A DNA stretch of 55,890 nucleotides from Roseomonas sp. E05 (GTDB lineage: Bacteria; Pseudomonadota; Alphaproteobacteria; Acetobacterales; Acetobacteraceae): positions 1 through 55,890 of the forward strand of contig NZ_JASIRT010000031.1 of NCBI RefSeq assembly GCF_030063475.1. Direction: 5' to 3'. This document shows positions 25,293 to 32,947 of this stretch, piece by piece. The position numbers and the translations under genes were made by a program. A model generated the notes under the pieces. That model made no database searches, was not told the DNA's origin, and was given only the letters and a program-made list of their open reading frames with translations. The number at the start of each line of letters is the position of its first letter. The first letter of the stretch is position 1.

Positions 25293-26059
25293 GCGCGGCG
25301 CGCAGGCCGGTGGCGCTGGTGACGGGAGGGCGCCGCGGCATCGGCCGCGCCGCCTGCGTCGCCCTGGCGCGCAAGGGCTTCGACATCCTCGCCGCCGACA
25401 TCGCGGAGGAGGGCGTGGCGGAGACCGGCGCCGAGGTGCGGATGGCCGGTGGCGGCTTCCGCTTCCGCCCGCTCGACGTCTCGCGGCTGGAGGATCACGC
25501 CGCCTTCCTCGACGCGGCCTGGGAGGACGGCGGCATCGATTGCCTGGTGAACAATGCCGGTGTCGGCGCGCTGCGGCGTGGTGACCTGCTCGACGTCTCG
25601 CCGGACTCCTGGGACCGCGCCTTCGGCATCAACGCGCGCGGCAGCTTCTTCCTGACCCAGGCCGTGGCGCGGCGCATGATCGAGGCGGGCGATCCGGCGG
25701 CGCCCCGCAGCATCGTCTTCGTCTCCTCCGCCAACGCCACGCTCGCCTCGCCCGACCGCGGCGAGTACTGCGCCTCCAAGGCGGCAGTCTCGATGCTGGC
25801 GCGCGTCTTCGCACTGCGCCTGGCGGAGCATGGCATCGCCGTGCACGAGGTGCGGCCCGGCGTCATCCGCACCGACCTCACCGCACCGGTGGCCGAGGCC
25901 TATACGCGGCGCATCGCCGAGGGCCTGTCGCCGATCCGCCGCTGGGGCGAGGCGGAGGATGTCGGCCGCGCCATCGCGCTGCTGGCCTCGGGCGAGCTGA
26001 CCTTCACCACCGGCGACGCGCTGCACATCGACGGCGGCCTGCATGTCGGCCGGCTCTGA
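25289..26059 (+). CDS. Short-chain dehydrogenase/reductase (3-ketoacyl reductase-like)
   Basis: A 256-residue Rossmann enzyme with TGGRRGIG nucleotide loop (12-19), NNAG (88-91), and catalytic Ser147, Tyr160 and Lys164 (SSANA, YCASK). It ends with the standard GDALHIDGGLHVGRL. By context it would oxidise the hydroxyacyl-CoA formed by the hydratase, or a ring hydroxyl. Overlaps the acyl-CoA dehydrogenase gene by 4 nt. Confidence 0.93.
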   Translation: MSAARRPVALVTGGRRGIGRAACVALARKGFDILAADIAEEGVAETGAEVRMAGGGFRFRPLDVSRLEDHAAFLDAAWEDGGIDCLVNNAGVGALRRGDLLDVSPDSWDRAFGINARGSFFLTQAVARRMIEAGDPAAPRSIVFVSSANATLASPDRGEYCASKAAVSMLARVFALRLAEHGIAVHEVRPGVIRTDLTAPVAEAYTRRIAEGLSPIRRWGEAEDVGRAIALLASGELTFTTGDALHIDGGLHVGRL

Positions 26060-26088
26060 ACTTTCCTCCCTGGGGACGGAGACGCACG

Positions 26089-26580
26089 ATGGCCGATCAG
26101 CGGCTGCACTTCGAGGAGATTTCCGTCGGGATGGCGTGGGAGACCGGCGGCATCCAGGTGACGGAGGCGCATCTTCTGGCCTTCGCCGGCCTGTCGGGTG
26201 ATTTCTACGACATCCATATGGACGATGAATACGCCCGGCGCCTTGGCTATCCCGGCCGTGTGGCGCATGGAATCCTCGGCCTTGCCATGGCCGACGGGCT
26301 GAAGAACCGCGCGCAGACGCAACTCGCGGCGATCGTCTCGCTGGGCTGGCGCTGGCGCTTCACCGGGCCGATCTTCATCGGCGACCGGTTGCAGGCCAGC
26401 ATCCGCGTCACCGCTTTGCGCCCGACGCGGCACGCCGACCGCGGCATCGTCACGCTGGGCTTCGAGTTGCGCACGCAGCGCGGCGAGACGGTGCAGGAGG
26501 GCGAGAACGACATGATGGTCCATCGCCGCCCCGCGCCCGAGGGTGCGGATCAGCCCTCCCAGCCCTCGATGCCGAGATAG
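26089..26580 (+). CDS. MaoC-type (R)-enoyl-CoA hydratase
   Basis: A 163-residue single hot-dog protein. The hydratase motif is SGDFYDIHMDDEYARR with Asp38 and His43 in the D-x4-H catalytic pattern, followed by YPGRVAHGILGLAMADGL. Such enzymes add water to trans-2-enoyl-CoA. It is the last gene of the lacI-headed unit, 29 nt after the SDR, and its 3' end runs 31 nt into the end of the opposing dehydrogenase gene. Confidence 0.9.
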   Translation: MADQRLHFEEISVGMAWETGGIQVTEAHLLAFAGLSGDFYDIHMDDEYARRLGYPGRVAHGILGLAMADGLKNRAQTQLAAIVSLGWRWRFTGPIFIGDRLQASIRVTALRPTRHADRGIVTLGFELRTQRGETVQEGENDMMVHRRPAPEGADQPSQPSMPR

Positions 26581-27353
26581 GCCGCCGCCAGCCGCGCCTG
26601 CCCCTCATGCATGGCGCGGCCGGTCACCGTGGCGCAGCCGATCTCCCGTGCGGCGGCGATCAGTGGCGTCACCTCGGGATTCGGGATCACGTCGGCCACC
26701 ACCTGGCCGGCAGAGAGCAGCGCGGGGTCGAGCGGCAGCGGGTCCCCCGGCCGCAACCCGAGCGGCGTGGCGTTGACCACGATGTCATGCCCGGCAGGGC
26801 CCTGCGCCTCGGCGGAGACGGCGAGCGCCGGCCAGCCGGCGGCGAGGCGTTCGGCCAACTGCCGCGCGCGCGCCGGCTCAGCATCGTGCAGCACCAGCCG
26901 TGCGGCGCCTGCCCGCGCCAGGGCGAAGGCGATGGCCCGCCCGGCCGCGCCGCAGCCCACCTGCAGGACGCTGGCGCCCCGCGGCGCATGGCCGCTGCGT
27001 TCCAGCCCGTCGCGGAAGCCTTCGCCGTCGAACATCTCGCCCTCCCAGCCGCCTTCGGCGCGGCGGCGGACGGTATTGACCGTGCGGGTCAGCGCCGCCG
27101 TAGGGCCGAGCGCCTGCAGCAGCGGCAGCACCGCCTCCTTGTGCGGCATGGTGATGACCAGCCCATCCAGGTTGCGCAGCCGCGTCAGCCCGTCCCAGAC
27201 CGCCGGCAATTCGCCTGCGGGCACGTGCAGCGGCACGAGGGCGGCATCGCGCCCGAGCCGAGCGAAGGCGGCATTGAACAGCGCCGGCGAGCGCAGCGGC
27301 GCGACCGGGTCGCCCAGGATGCCGAAGAGGCGGGTGGTGCCGGCAATGGTCAT
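26550..27353 (-). CDS. Shikimate/quinate dehydrogenase-like protein (AroE family)
   Basis: A 267-residue AroE-fold protein. Conserved features are LRSPALFNAAFARLG in the substrate pocket, MPHKEA with catalytic Lys72, VNTV with Asn93, FDGEGF with catalytic Asp109, nucleotide-binding VGCGAAGRAIAFALARAGA, and NATPLGL. The usual S-x-S carboxylate clamp is reduced to one Ser (PLRSP) and the N-T-D triplet reads M-F-D, so it is probably a paralogue acting on a different polyol acid rather than the biosynthetic enzyme. ATGA overlap with the Gfo/Idh gene; its tail overlaps the convergent MaoC gene. Confidence 0.85.
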   Translation of the reverse strand: MTIAGTTRLFGILGDPVAPLRSPALFNAAFARLGRDAALVPLHVPAGELPAVWDGLTRLRNLDGLVITMPHKEAVLPLLQALGPTAALTRTVNTVRRRAEGGWEGEMFDGEGFRDGLERSGHAPRGASVLQVGCGAAGRAIAFALARAGAARLVLHDAEPARARQLAERLAAGWPALAVSAEAQGPAGHDIVVNATPLGLRPGDPLPLDPALLSAGQVVADVIPNPEVTPLIAAAREIGCATVTGRAMHEGQARLAAAYLGIEGWEG

Positions 27354-28357
27354 CTGCGCTGCTCCGCATCCCGCAGGAGATCCTCGATCAGCCGCTGCAC
27401 GGCGAGCGCCGAGCGCGCGTCGCAGGCGGGCTTCCGCCCCGTGGCCCTGGCCTCCAGCACGTCGGCGATCAGCGCGCGATGCGGACCATGGTCGAAGGCC
27501 ATGGGGTCGGCGCCGCCGCTCACCGCCGCGGCACCGAGCGTCTCGGCCGCGCCGCCGCGCCCGTGCAAGGTGAGGTGGCTGCCCTCCAGAACGGCCGAGC
27601 CCTCCGTGCCGGCGATCTCGATGCGTTCGGGATAGCCGGGCCGGGCGACGGTGGTGGCGTCCAGCACGCCGATGGCGCCGTTCTCGAATTGCAGCGCCGC
27701 GGCCACGATATCTTCGGTGTCGATGCGGCGCAGGGGCGAGGTGGTGGCGAAGCCCGCGACCGATCGGTGCGGTCCGGCGAGATGCAGCAGCAGGTCCAGC
27801 GTGTGGATCGCCTGGGTCAGCAGCACGCCGCCGCCGTCGCGCGCGCGGGTGCCGCGCCCGGGCTCGTTGAAATAGGCCGCGTCGCGCCACCAGCGGATCG
27901 AGGCGCTGGCGGAAAGCACATCGCCCAGCTCGCCCGCGCGCAGCGCCTGCCGCAAGCGCAGCGCGCCGGGGCGGAAGCGGTGTTGCAGGCAGATGCCGCA
28001 GGCGACGCCATGGTGCTCCGCCAGCGCGGCGAGGGCTTCGCCGCGCTGCACCGAGACCTCCACCGGCTTCTCGACGACCATTGCGCAGCCGACCTTCGCC
28101 ACGGCCTCCGCAACCGGCAGATGTGTGCCGGGTGGCGTCAGGATCAGCACCAGGCCGAGGCCGGGCTGCGCCAGAAGCGCCTCCTGCGTGGTGAAGACCG
28201 GGACGCCCCATCGCTCGGCGAAGGCGGCGCGGCGCCCCTCCGAGGGCGAGAAGCCACCAATGATGGAAACCTCGCCCTGCGCGGCCAGGTCACGCAACGC
28301 CAGCATGTGCGGCGATGCGGCCATGCCGAGCCCGATCAGGCCGACGCCAACCGGCAT
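27350..28357 (-). CDS. Gfo/Idh/MocA-family NAD(P)-dependent oxidoreductase
   Basis: A 335-residue sugar/cyclitol dehydrogenase-type protein: GLIGLGMAASPHMLAL nucleotide fold, VVEKPVEVS with Lys97 in the EKP motif, and GGGVLLTQAIHTLDLLLHL with His185 and Asp188 at the catalytic site. Family members oxidise C3 or C1 hydroxyls of inositols, sugars and glycosides. Start at 28357 follows GGGAGGAAGC. It is divergent from the binding-protein gene across a LacI operator, and cotranscribed with the AroE-like gene. Confidence 0.92.
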   Translation of the reverse strand: MPVGVGLIGLGMAASPHMLALRDLAAQGEVSIIGGFSPSEGRRAAFAERWGVPVFTTQEALLAQPGLGLVLILTPPGTHLPVAEAVAKVGCAMVVEKPVEVSVQRGEALAALAEHHGVACGICLQHRFRPGALRLRQALRAGELGDVLSASASIRWWRDAAYFNEPGRGTRARDGGGVLLTQAIHTLDLLLHLAGPHRSVAGFATTSPLRRIDTEDIVAAALQFENGAIGVLDATTVARPGYPERIEIAGTEGSAVLEGSHLTLHGRGGAAETLGAAAVSGGADPMAFDHGPHRALIADVLEARATGRKPACDARSALAVQRLIEDLLRDAEQRR

Positions 28358-28412
28358 GCTTCCTCCCTTCCTGCCTCCAGCCTTCTTCCGAAGCTTGCGC
28401 GAAACGAACAAT

Positions 28413-28424
28413 TGGAACGTTCCG
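28413..28424. promoter_or_regulatory. LacI operator, copy 2
   Basis: TGGAACGTTCCG, one end base away from the perfect palindrome at 23012. It is centred in the 106-nt gap between the divergent Gfo/Idh and binding-protein genes, so one site can control both. Confidence 0.8.
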
Positions 28425-28463
28425 ATCTTGCTGGTAGCTTCATCCGCCTGGGAGGAAAAGTCC

Positions 28464-30074
28464 ATGGCAATAATCAACATGACCCGGCGCGATCTCGCGC
28501 GGCTGCTGGCGGGCGGGGCGGCAACCCTGCCGTTCCTGCCGAGCGTTGCACGGGCGCAGGGACGGCGCGAGACGCTGGTGATCGGCCTCGACACCAGCGA
28601 CACCGTCACCTTCGATCCCGTCCGCCAGGCGCAGTACACGCCGCCGCTGACGCTGGCCGCCTGCTACGACACGCTGCTCACTTTCGAGCCTGGCGACTAC
28701 GTGAATCCAAAGCCTTGCCTGGCGACGAGGTGGGAGCGGCGCCCGGGCGGCGACGGCTGGCGCTTCACCCTGCGCGAAGGCGTGAAGTTTGCCAGTGGCG
28801 CCCCGCTCACCGCCGAGGACGTCAAGTTCAGCTTCGACCGCCTGATCAACCTGCGCGAGCAGACGCAGGTCTACATCAAGTCGGTGGATCGCGCGGAGGT
28901 GGTCGATGACCGGACCATCGACCTGATCATGAACGCGCCCAAGGCCCCGATCCTGCCGATCCTGTGCAATCCCGGTTGCGCCATCATGGAGCGCGCCGTG
29001 CTGCTGAAGAACGGTGCGGTCGCGACGGCGGAGGCGCGCGACCAGGACAAGGCGACCGAATGGCTCAACGGGCACAGCGCCGGCACCGGCCCTTACCGGC
29101 TCGTGCGCTGGGAGCGCAACGCGCAGATCGCGCTGCAGCGCAACCCGCATTCCTGGCGCGGACCGACCGACTTCGAGCGCGTGATCATCCGCCATCTCTC
29201 GGACAGCGCCGCCCAGCTCCTGGCGCTGCGCCGGGGCGACGTGCACGCTGCGTTCAACCTGATCCCCGAGCACATCAAGGGCCTGCAGGACGAGCCGAAT
29301 GTCCGCACCGAACAACTGCCGAGCCTGGACTTCGTCTACATGGCGGTGACGCAGAATCCGGAGGCGAATCCGGCTCTGGCGAAGAAGGAAGCCCGTCACG
29401 CCATCGGCTATGCCATCGACTACGACGGCATTCTCGGCAGCCTGCTCGGCGGCGCCGGAACCCGCCCGGCGCATTTCCTGCCCATCGGCGTCACCGGCAG
29501 CACGCCCGAGATCGCGCGCGAGATCGGCTTCCATCAGGATCTGGACAAGGCGCGCAGCCTGTTGAAGGCCGCCGGCCTGCCGGACGGGTTCGAGATGGAG
29601 CTGGCCTATGGCAATGCCGCCGTGGCCGGCGTGTCCTACCAGGTGCTGGCGCAGAAGGTTCAATCGGATCTGGGCCGCGTCGGAATCCGCGTCCGCCTCA
29701 ATCCGATGGATCAGGTGAACCTGCGGACGATCTACACCACCGGCAAGATGCAGGGCGCCGTCCTGACATTCTGGAACCCGCCCGCCGTCTCCAATGACCT
29801 TTGGGCCTCGGCGGTCGTGGAGCGGGTGGCCAGGCGCGTCAGCTGGGAGGTTCCGCCGGAGATGACGGCCCTGGTAAGGCAGGCCTCCGAAGCCGAGGAT
29901 GCCGGCGAGGCCGGGCGCCTGTGGGTCGAATGGCAGAAGAAGGTGGTCGATCAGGCCAACCACTTCATCCTGTTCCAGCCGACCTACCAGATCGGCGTCC
30001 GCAAGAGCATCAAGGACTTCCCGCTGACGGCCGCGGGCTGGCAGCTCGACATGGGCGGCGTCACCCTCGCCTGA
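28464..30074 (+). CDS. Peptide-type ABC transporter substrate-binding protein (SBP family 5)
   Basis: A 536-residue periplasmic receptor with a twin-arginine-like signal (MTRRDLARLLAGGAATLPFLP, cleavage near ARAQG). Blocks of the family: TVTFDPVRQAQYTPPLTLAACYDTLLTFEPG, RFTLREGVKFASGAPLTAEDVKFSFDRL, and SAGTGPYRLVRWERN. It has its own promoter region under the LacI operator, 12 nt after GGGAGGAAAAG. Its permeases and ATPase are encoded from 31042 after an inserted crotonase gene on the opposite strand. Confidence 0.94.
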   Translation: MAIINMTRRDLARLLAGGAATLPFLPSVARAQGRRETLVIGLDTSDTVTFDPVRQAQYTPPLTLAACYDTLLTFEPGDYVNPKPCLATRWERRPGGDGWRFTLREGVKFASGAPLTAEDVKFSFDRLINLREQTQVYIKSVDRAEVVDDRTIDLIMNAPKAPILPILCNPGCAIMERAVLLKNGAVATAEARDQDKATEWLNGHSAGTGPYRLVRWERNAQIALQRNPHSWRGPTDFERVIIRHLSDSAAQLLALRRGDVHAAFNLIPEHIKGLQDEPNVRTEQLPSLDFVYMAVTQNPEANPALAKKEARHAIGYAIDYDGILGSLLGGAGTRPAHFLPIGVTGSTPEIAREIGFHQDLDKARSLLKAAGLPDGFEMELAYGNAAVAGVSYQVLAQKVQSDLGRVGIRVRLNPMDQVNLRTIYTTGKMQGAVLTFWNPPAVSNDLWASAVVERVARRVSWEVPPEMTALVRQASEAEDAGEAGRLWVEWQKKVVDQANHFILFQPTYQIGVRKSIKDFPLTAAGWQLDMGGVTLA

Positions 30075-30079
30075 GGGAT

Positions 30080-30113
30080 GGGGAGGGCGGCCGGCGCTCC
30101 TGCCGCCCTCCCC
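30080..30113. terminator. Bidirectional terminator hairpin
   Basis: GGGGAGGGCGGC pairs with GCCGCCCTCCCC (12 bp) around a 10-nt loop, between the converging ends of the binding-protein and crotonase genes. Confidence 0.8.
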
Positions 30114-30130
30114 ACGGGAATGGTGCCGGC

Positions 30131-30898
30131 CTACCGGGCGAAGGTGGCCTGGCGCTTCTCGTTGAAGGCGCGGATGCCCTCCAGATGGTCGCCGGCGCTG
30201 AAGCAGAGCACGTTCATCTCGTTCTCGTAGCGCAGCCCGGCGCTGAGCGGTGCTTCCATCGCCGCCCGCAGCGCCGCCTTCACCGACTGCACGGCGACCG
30301 GGCTGAAGCCGGCGAGCTGCTGCGCCACCGCGCGGGCGCGCGGCAGCAGCTCTGCCGGCGCCACCACCATATGGACCATGCCGAGACGCAGCGCCTCCGC
30401 CGCATCCACCTGTTCGGCCAGCATCAGCAGGCGCGTCGCCGCCGCGTGGCCGATCAGCCGCGGCAGGATCTGCGAGGCGCCGCCGCCGCCGACCCAGCCG
30501 CGCTGCACCTCGGGAAAGCCGATGCGCGTCGTCTCGGCGGCGATGCGGATGTCGGCGCCGAGCGCCATCTCGGCGCCGCCGCCCAGCGTCCAGCCCTGCA
30601 GCGCAGCCACCACCGGCTTGCGGATCTCCCGGATCACCGTGGCGTATTCCAGGCGGTTGCGGAAGTGCCAGGCCGTGGGGTACTCGGCCAGCGCGTTCAG
30701 GTCGCTGCCCGAGCAGAAGGCGCGCTCGCCCTCGCCGCGCAGCAGCACGGCGCGCACGGCATCGTTCTCCTCCAGCGCCCGCGCATGGGCGGCCAGTTCC
30801 CGCGCCATCGCCGGCGTGACCGCATTGTGCTTCGCAGCACGATCGAGGACGAGCTCCGCCACGCCCTCCGCGATCGTCATCCGCACCCCGCCCTGCAT
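30131..30898 (-). CDS. Enoyl-CoA hydratase/crotonase-family enzyme
   Basis: A 255-residue crotonase-fold protein with oxyanion-hole segments AFCSGSDLNAL (59-69) and GWTLGGGAEMALGADIRIA (102-120). Both catalytic glutamates of true hydratases are present: Glu110 in GGGAE and Glu130 in FPEVQRGW. Hydration of an enoyl-CoA is therefore plausible; hydrolytic ring opening, known in this superfamily, is an alternative. Start at 30898 follows GGGAGGAAG. The gene is divergent from the transporter operon across two LacI operators. Confidence 0.92.
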   Translation of the reverse strand: MQGGVRMTIAEGVAELVLDRAAKHNAVTPAMARELAAHARALEENDAVRAVLLRGEGERAFCSGSDLNALAEYPTAWHFRNRLEYATVIREIRKPVVAALQGWTLGGGAEMALGADIRIAAETTRIGFPEVQRGWVGGGGASQILPRLIGHAAATRLLMLAEQVDAAEALRLGMVHMVVAPAELLPRARAVAQQLAGFSPVAVQSVKAALRAAMEAPLSAGLRYENEMNVLCFSAGDHLEGIRAFNEKRQATFAR

Positions 30899-30932
30899 GC
30901 GCTTCCTCCCGGCTTCCTGAAGCAAAGCGGAT

Positions 30933-30944
30933 TATAACGTTCCA
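30933..30944. promoter_or_regulatory. LacI operator, copy 3
   Basis: TATAACGTTCCA keeps the AACGTTCCA core of the perfect site. It lies 35 nt before the crotonase start, on that gene's side of the divergent region. Confidence 0.7.
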
Positions 30945-30978
30945 ACGAGCGGCGCGTGAAGCCCACAAAGGGCTTGAT

Positions 30979-30990
30979 GATAACGTTCCA
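30979..30990. promoter_or_regulatory. LacI operator, copy 4
   Basis: GATAACGTTCCA keeps the same AACGTTCCA core, 46 bp centre-to-centre from copy 3 and 52 nt before the permease start. The pair could allow looping or separate control of the divergent units. Confidence 0.7.
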
Positions 30991-31041
30991 ATGGGACATG
31001 AATTCCCGCAACCATAAGGCAGAGCAGGGAGGACCGGGCCG

Positions 31042-32052
31042 ATGCCGCGCTACATCGCCCAGCGGCTCGTCGCCGCCGCGGTCATGGCGATCCTGGCCAG
31101 CGCCGTCATCTTTCTGATCGCGAACCTGGTACCGGGCGACCCGGTGCTGGCGCAGCTTGGCGACATCGCCGCGAGCGATCCCGCGACGGTCTTGCGGTGG
31201 CGCGCCAAATGGGGCCTCGACCTGCCGCTGTGGGAGCGCTACGGCATTTTCCTGCAGGGGCTGGCGCATGGCGATCTCGGCATCTCCATCGCGACGCGCC
31301 GGCCGGTGCTGGACGACATCATCCAGTATGCGCCGGCCACCGTCGAACTGGCGACGGTGGCCTTCCTGCTCTCGCTGCTGGTCGGCATCCCGCTCGGCAT
31401 CGCCGCCGCCGTGTGGCGCGACGGCTGGACGGATTCCCTGGCGCGCGCCATCTCGCTGCTCGGGGTGTCGGCGCCGACCTTCTGGCTGGCCTTCATCATG
31501 CTGGCGGTCTTCTACGGCGGGTTGGAATGGGCGCCCGGCCCGGGGCGGCTCGACCCCATTGCCTTCCCGCCGGAGGGACCGACCGGCTTCTTCCTGATCG
31601 ACGCGCTCTGGCAGCAGGACTGGGAAACCTTCCGGGACGCGGCGGCGCATCTGGTGCTGCCCTCCATCGTCCTGGCCGCGGCGACGGTCGGGCTGATCAC
31701 CCGCACCACCCGCGCCGCCATGCTCGACAGCCTGCAGCAGGACTATGTCCGCGTCTCCCGCGCCAAGGGGATGCGGGAATGGAGCGTGGTGATGCGCCAC
31801 GCGCTGCCCAATGCCCTGGTGCCGGTGGTGACGCTGGGCGGCCTGGCCTATGCCAACCTGCTGGCCGGCGCGGTGATGACCGAGACGGTGTTCAGCTGGC
31901 CCGGCCTCGGCCGCTACACCTTCCGCTCGGCGGCGGCGCTCGACTTTCCGGCCATCGTCGGCATCACGCTGGTGGTCTCGGTGACCTATCTGCTCGTCAA
32001 CCTGATGGTCGATCTGTCCTATGCCGTGCTCGACCCGCGGGTGCGGCGATGA
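31042..32052 (+). CDS. ABC transporter permease, DppB type
   Basis: A 336-residue permease: N-terminal anchor with LIANLVPGDPVLAQLG near residue 32, the coupling loop RAKGMREWSVVMRHALPNALVP, and terminal SYAVLDPRVRR. First gene of an eight-cistron plus-strand run that continues through transporter and enzyme genes to 39037. ATG follows GGGAGGACCGG. ATGA overlap with the next permease. Confidence 0.94.
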   Translation: MPRYIAQRLVAAAVMAILASAVIFLIANLVPGDPVLAQLGDIAASDPATVLRWRAKWGLDLPLWERYGIFLQGLAHGDLGISIATRRPVLDDIIQYAPATVELATVAFLLSLLVGIPLGIAAAVWRDGWTDSLARAISLLGVSAPTFWLAFIMLAVFYGGLEWAPGPGRLDPIAFPPEGPTGFFLIDALWQQDWETFRDAAAHLVLPSIVLAAATVGLITRTTRAAMLDSLQQDYVRVSRAKGMREWSVVMRHALPNALVPVVTLGGLAYANLLAGAVMTETVFSWPGLGRYTFRSAAALDFPAIVGITLVVSVTYLLVNLMVDLSYAVLDPRVRR

Positions 32053-32918
32053 GCGCCTCCGCCGCCCCCCTCGCGCTGCCGCCCACCCGCTCGCACCTGC
32101 GGCGCCGGCTGCGTCGCTACGGGCCCGCCTGGCTCGGCGGCGGCATCGTGCTGGCCTGGGTGCTGATCGCGCTGCTGGCGCCCTGGATCGCCCCCTATCC
32201 GCCGGATGCGGTGGACGTCACCAGCCGCCTCCTGCCGCCCTCGGCGGCGCACTGGATGGGCACGGACACGCTGGGGCGCGACGTCTTCTCGCGCCTGCTC
32301 CACGGCGCACGGCTGTCGCTCTTCGCCGGCTTCTCCGTGGTTCTGCTGGGTGCGGCGCTCGGCACGCTGATCGGCATCGTCGCCGCCTGGGCGCGCGGCT
32401 GGTGGGACGAGGGGCTGATGCGCCTCACCGACCTCGTGCTGTGCTTTCCGCCGATCATCCTGGCGCTGGCCATCGCCGCCGCGCTGGGTATCGGTCCGGT
32501 CAACACCATCCTGGCGATGCTGGTGGTGTGGTGGCCGAAATTCGCCCGCCTCGCCCGCGCCCTGGCGCTGGTGCAGCGCAGCCAGGAATATGTCGAGGCG
32601 GCGACGGTGCTCGGCCTGAGGCCGCGCCGCATCCTGGCGCGCCACATCCTGCCCAACACGCTCGGCCCGCTCGCCGTGCTGGTCACGCTCGATCTCGGCA
32701 ACGCCATCCTGACATTCGCCGGCCTGTCCTTCCTCGGCCTCGGCGTCATCCCGCCGACGCCGGAATGGGGCTCGATGGTGGCCGAGGGGCGCGAGCTGGT
32801 GGAGCAGTGGTGGGTCGCGACCTTCCCCGGCCTCGCCATCCTCACCGTCGTGGTCGGCTTCAACTTCTGCGGCGACGGCCTGCGCGACTGGCTCGACCCC
32901 AAGGGCCGCAGCCGGTGA
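32049..32918 (+). CDS. ABC transporter permease, DppC type
   Basis: A 289-residue permease with GTDTLGRDVFSRLLHGARLSL after the first membrane segment, coupling loop TVLGLRPRRILARHILPNTLGP, and the end GFNFCGDGLRDWLDPKGRSR. It pairs with the overlapping DppB-type protein and the fused ATPase that follows 29 nt later. Confidence 0.94.
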   Translation: MSASAAPLALPPTRSHLRRRLRRYGPAWLGGGIVLAWVLIALLAPWIAPYPPDAVDVTSRLLPPSAAHWMGTDTLGRDVFSRLLHGARLSLFAGFSVVLLGAALGTLIGIVAAWARGWWDEGLMRLTDLVLCFPPIILALAIAAALGIGPVNTILAMLVVWWPKFARLARALALVQRSQEYVEAATVLGLRPRRILARHILPNTLGPLAVLVTLDLGNAILTFAGLSFLGLGVIPPTPEWGSMVAEGRELVEQWWVATFPGLAILTVVVGFNFCGDGLRDWLDPKGRSR

Positions 32919-32947
32919 GCCTGCCGCCGGACAGGAGATCCCCGCCC

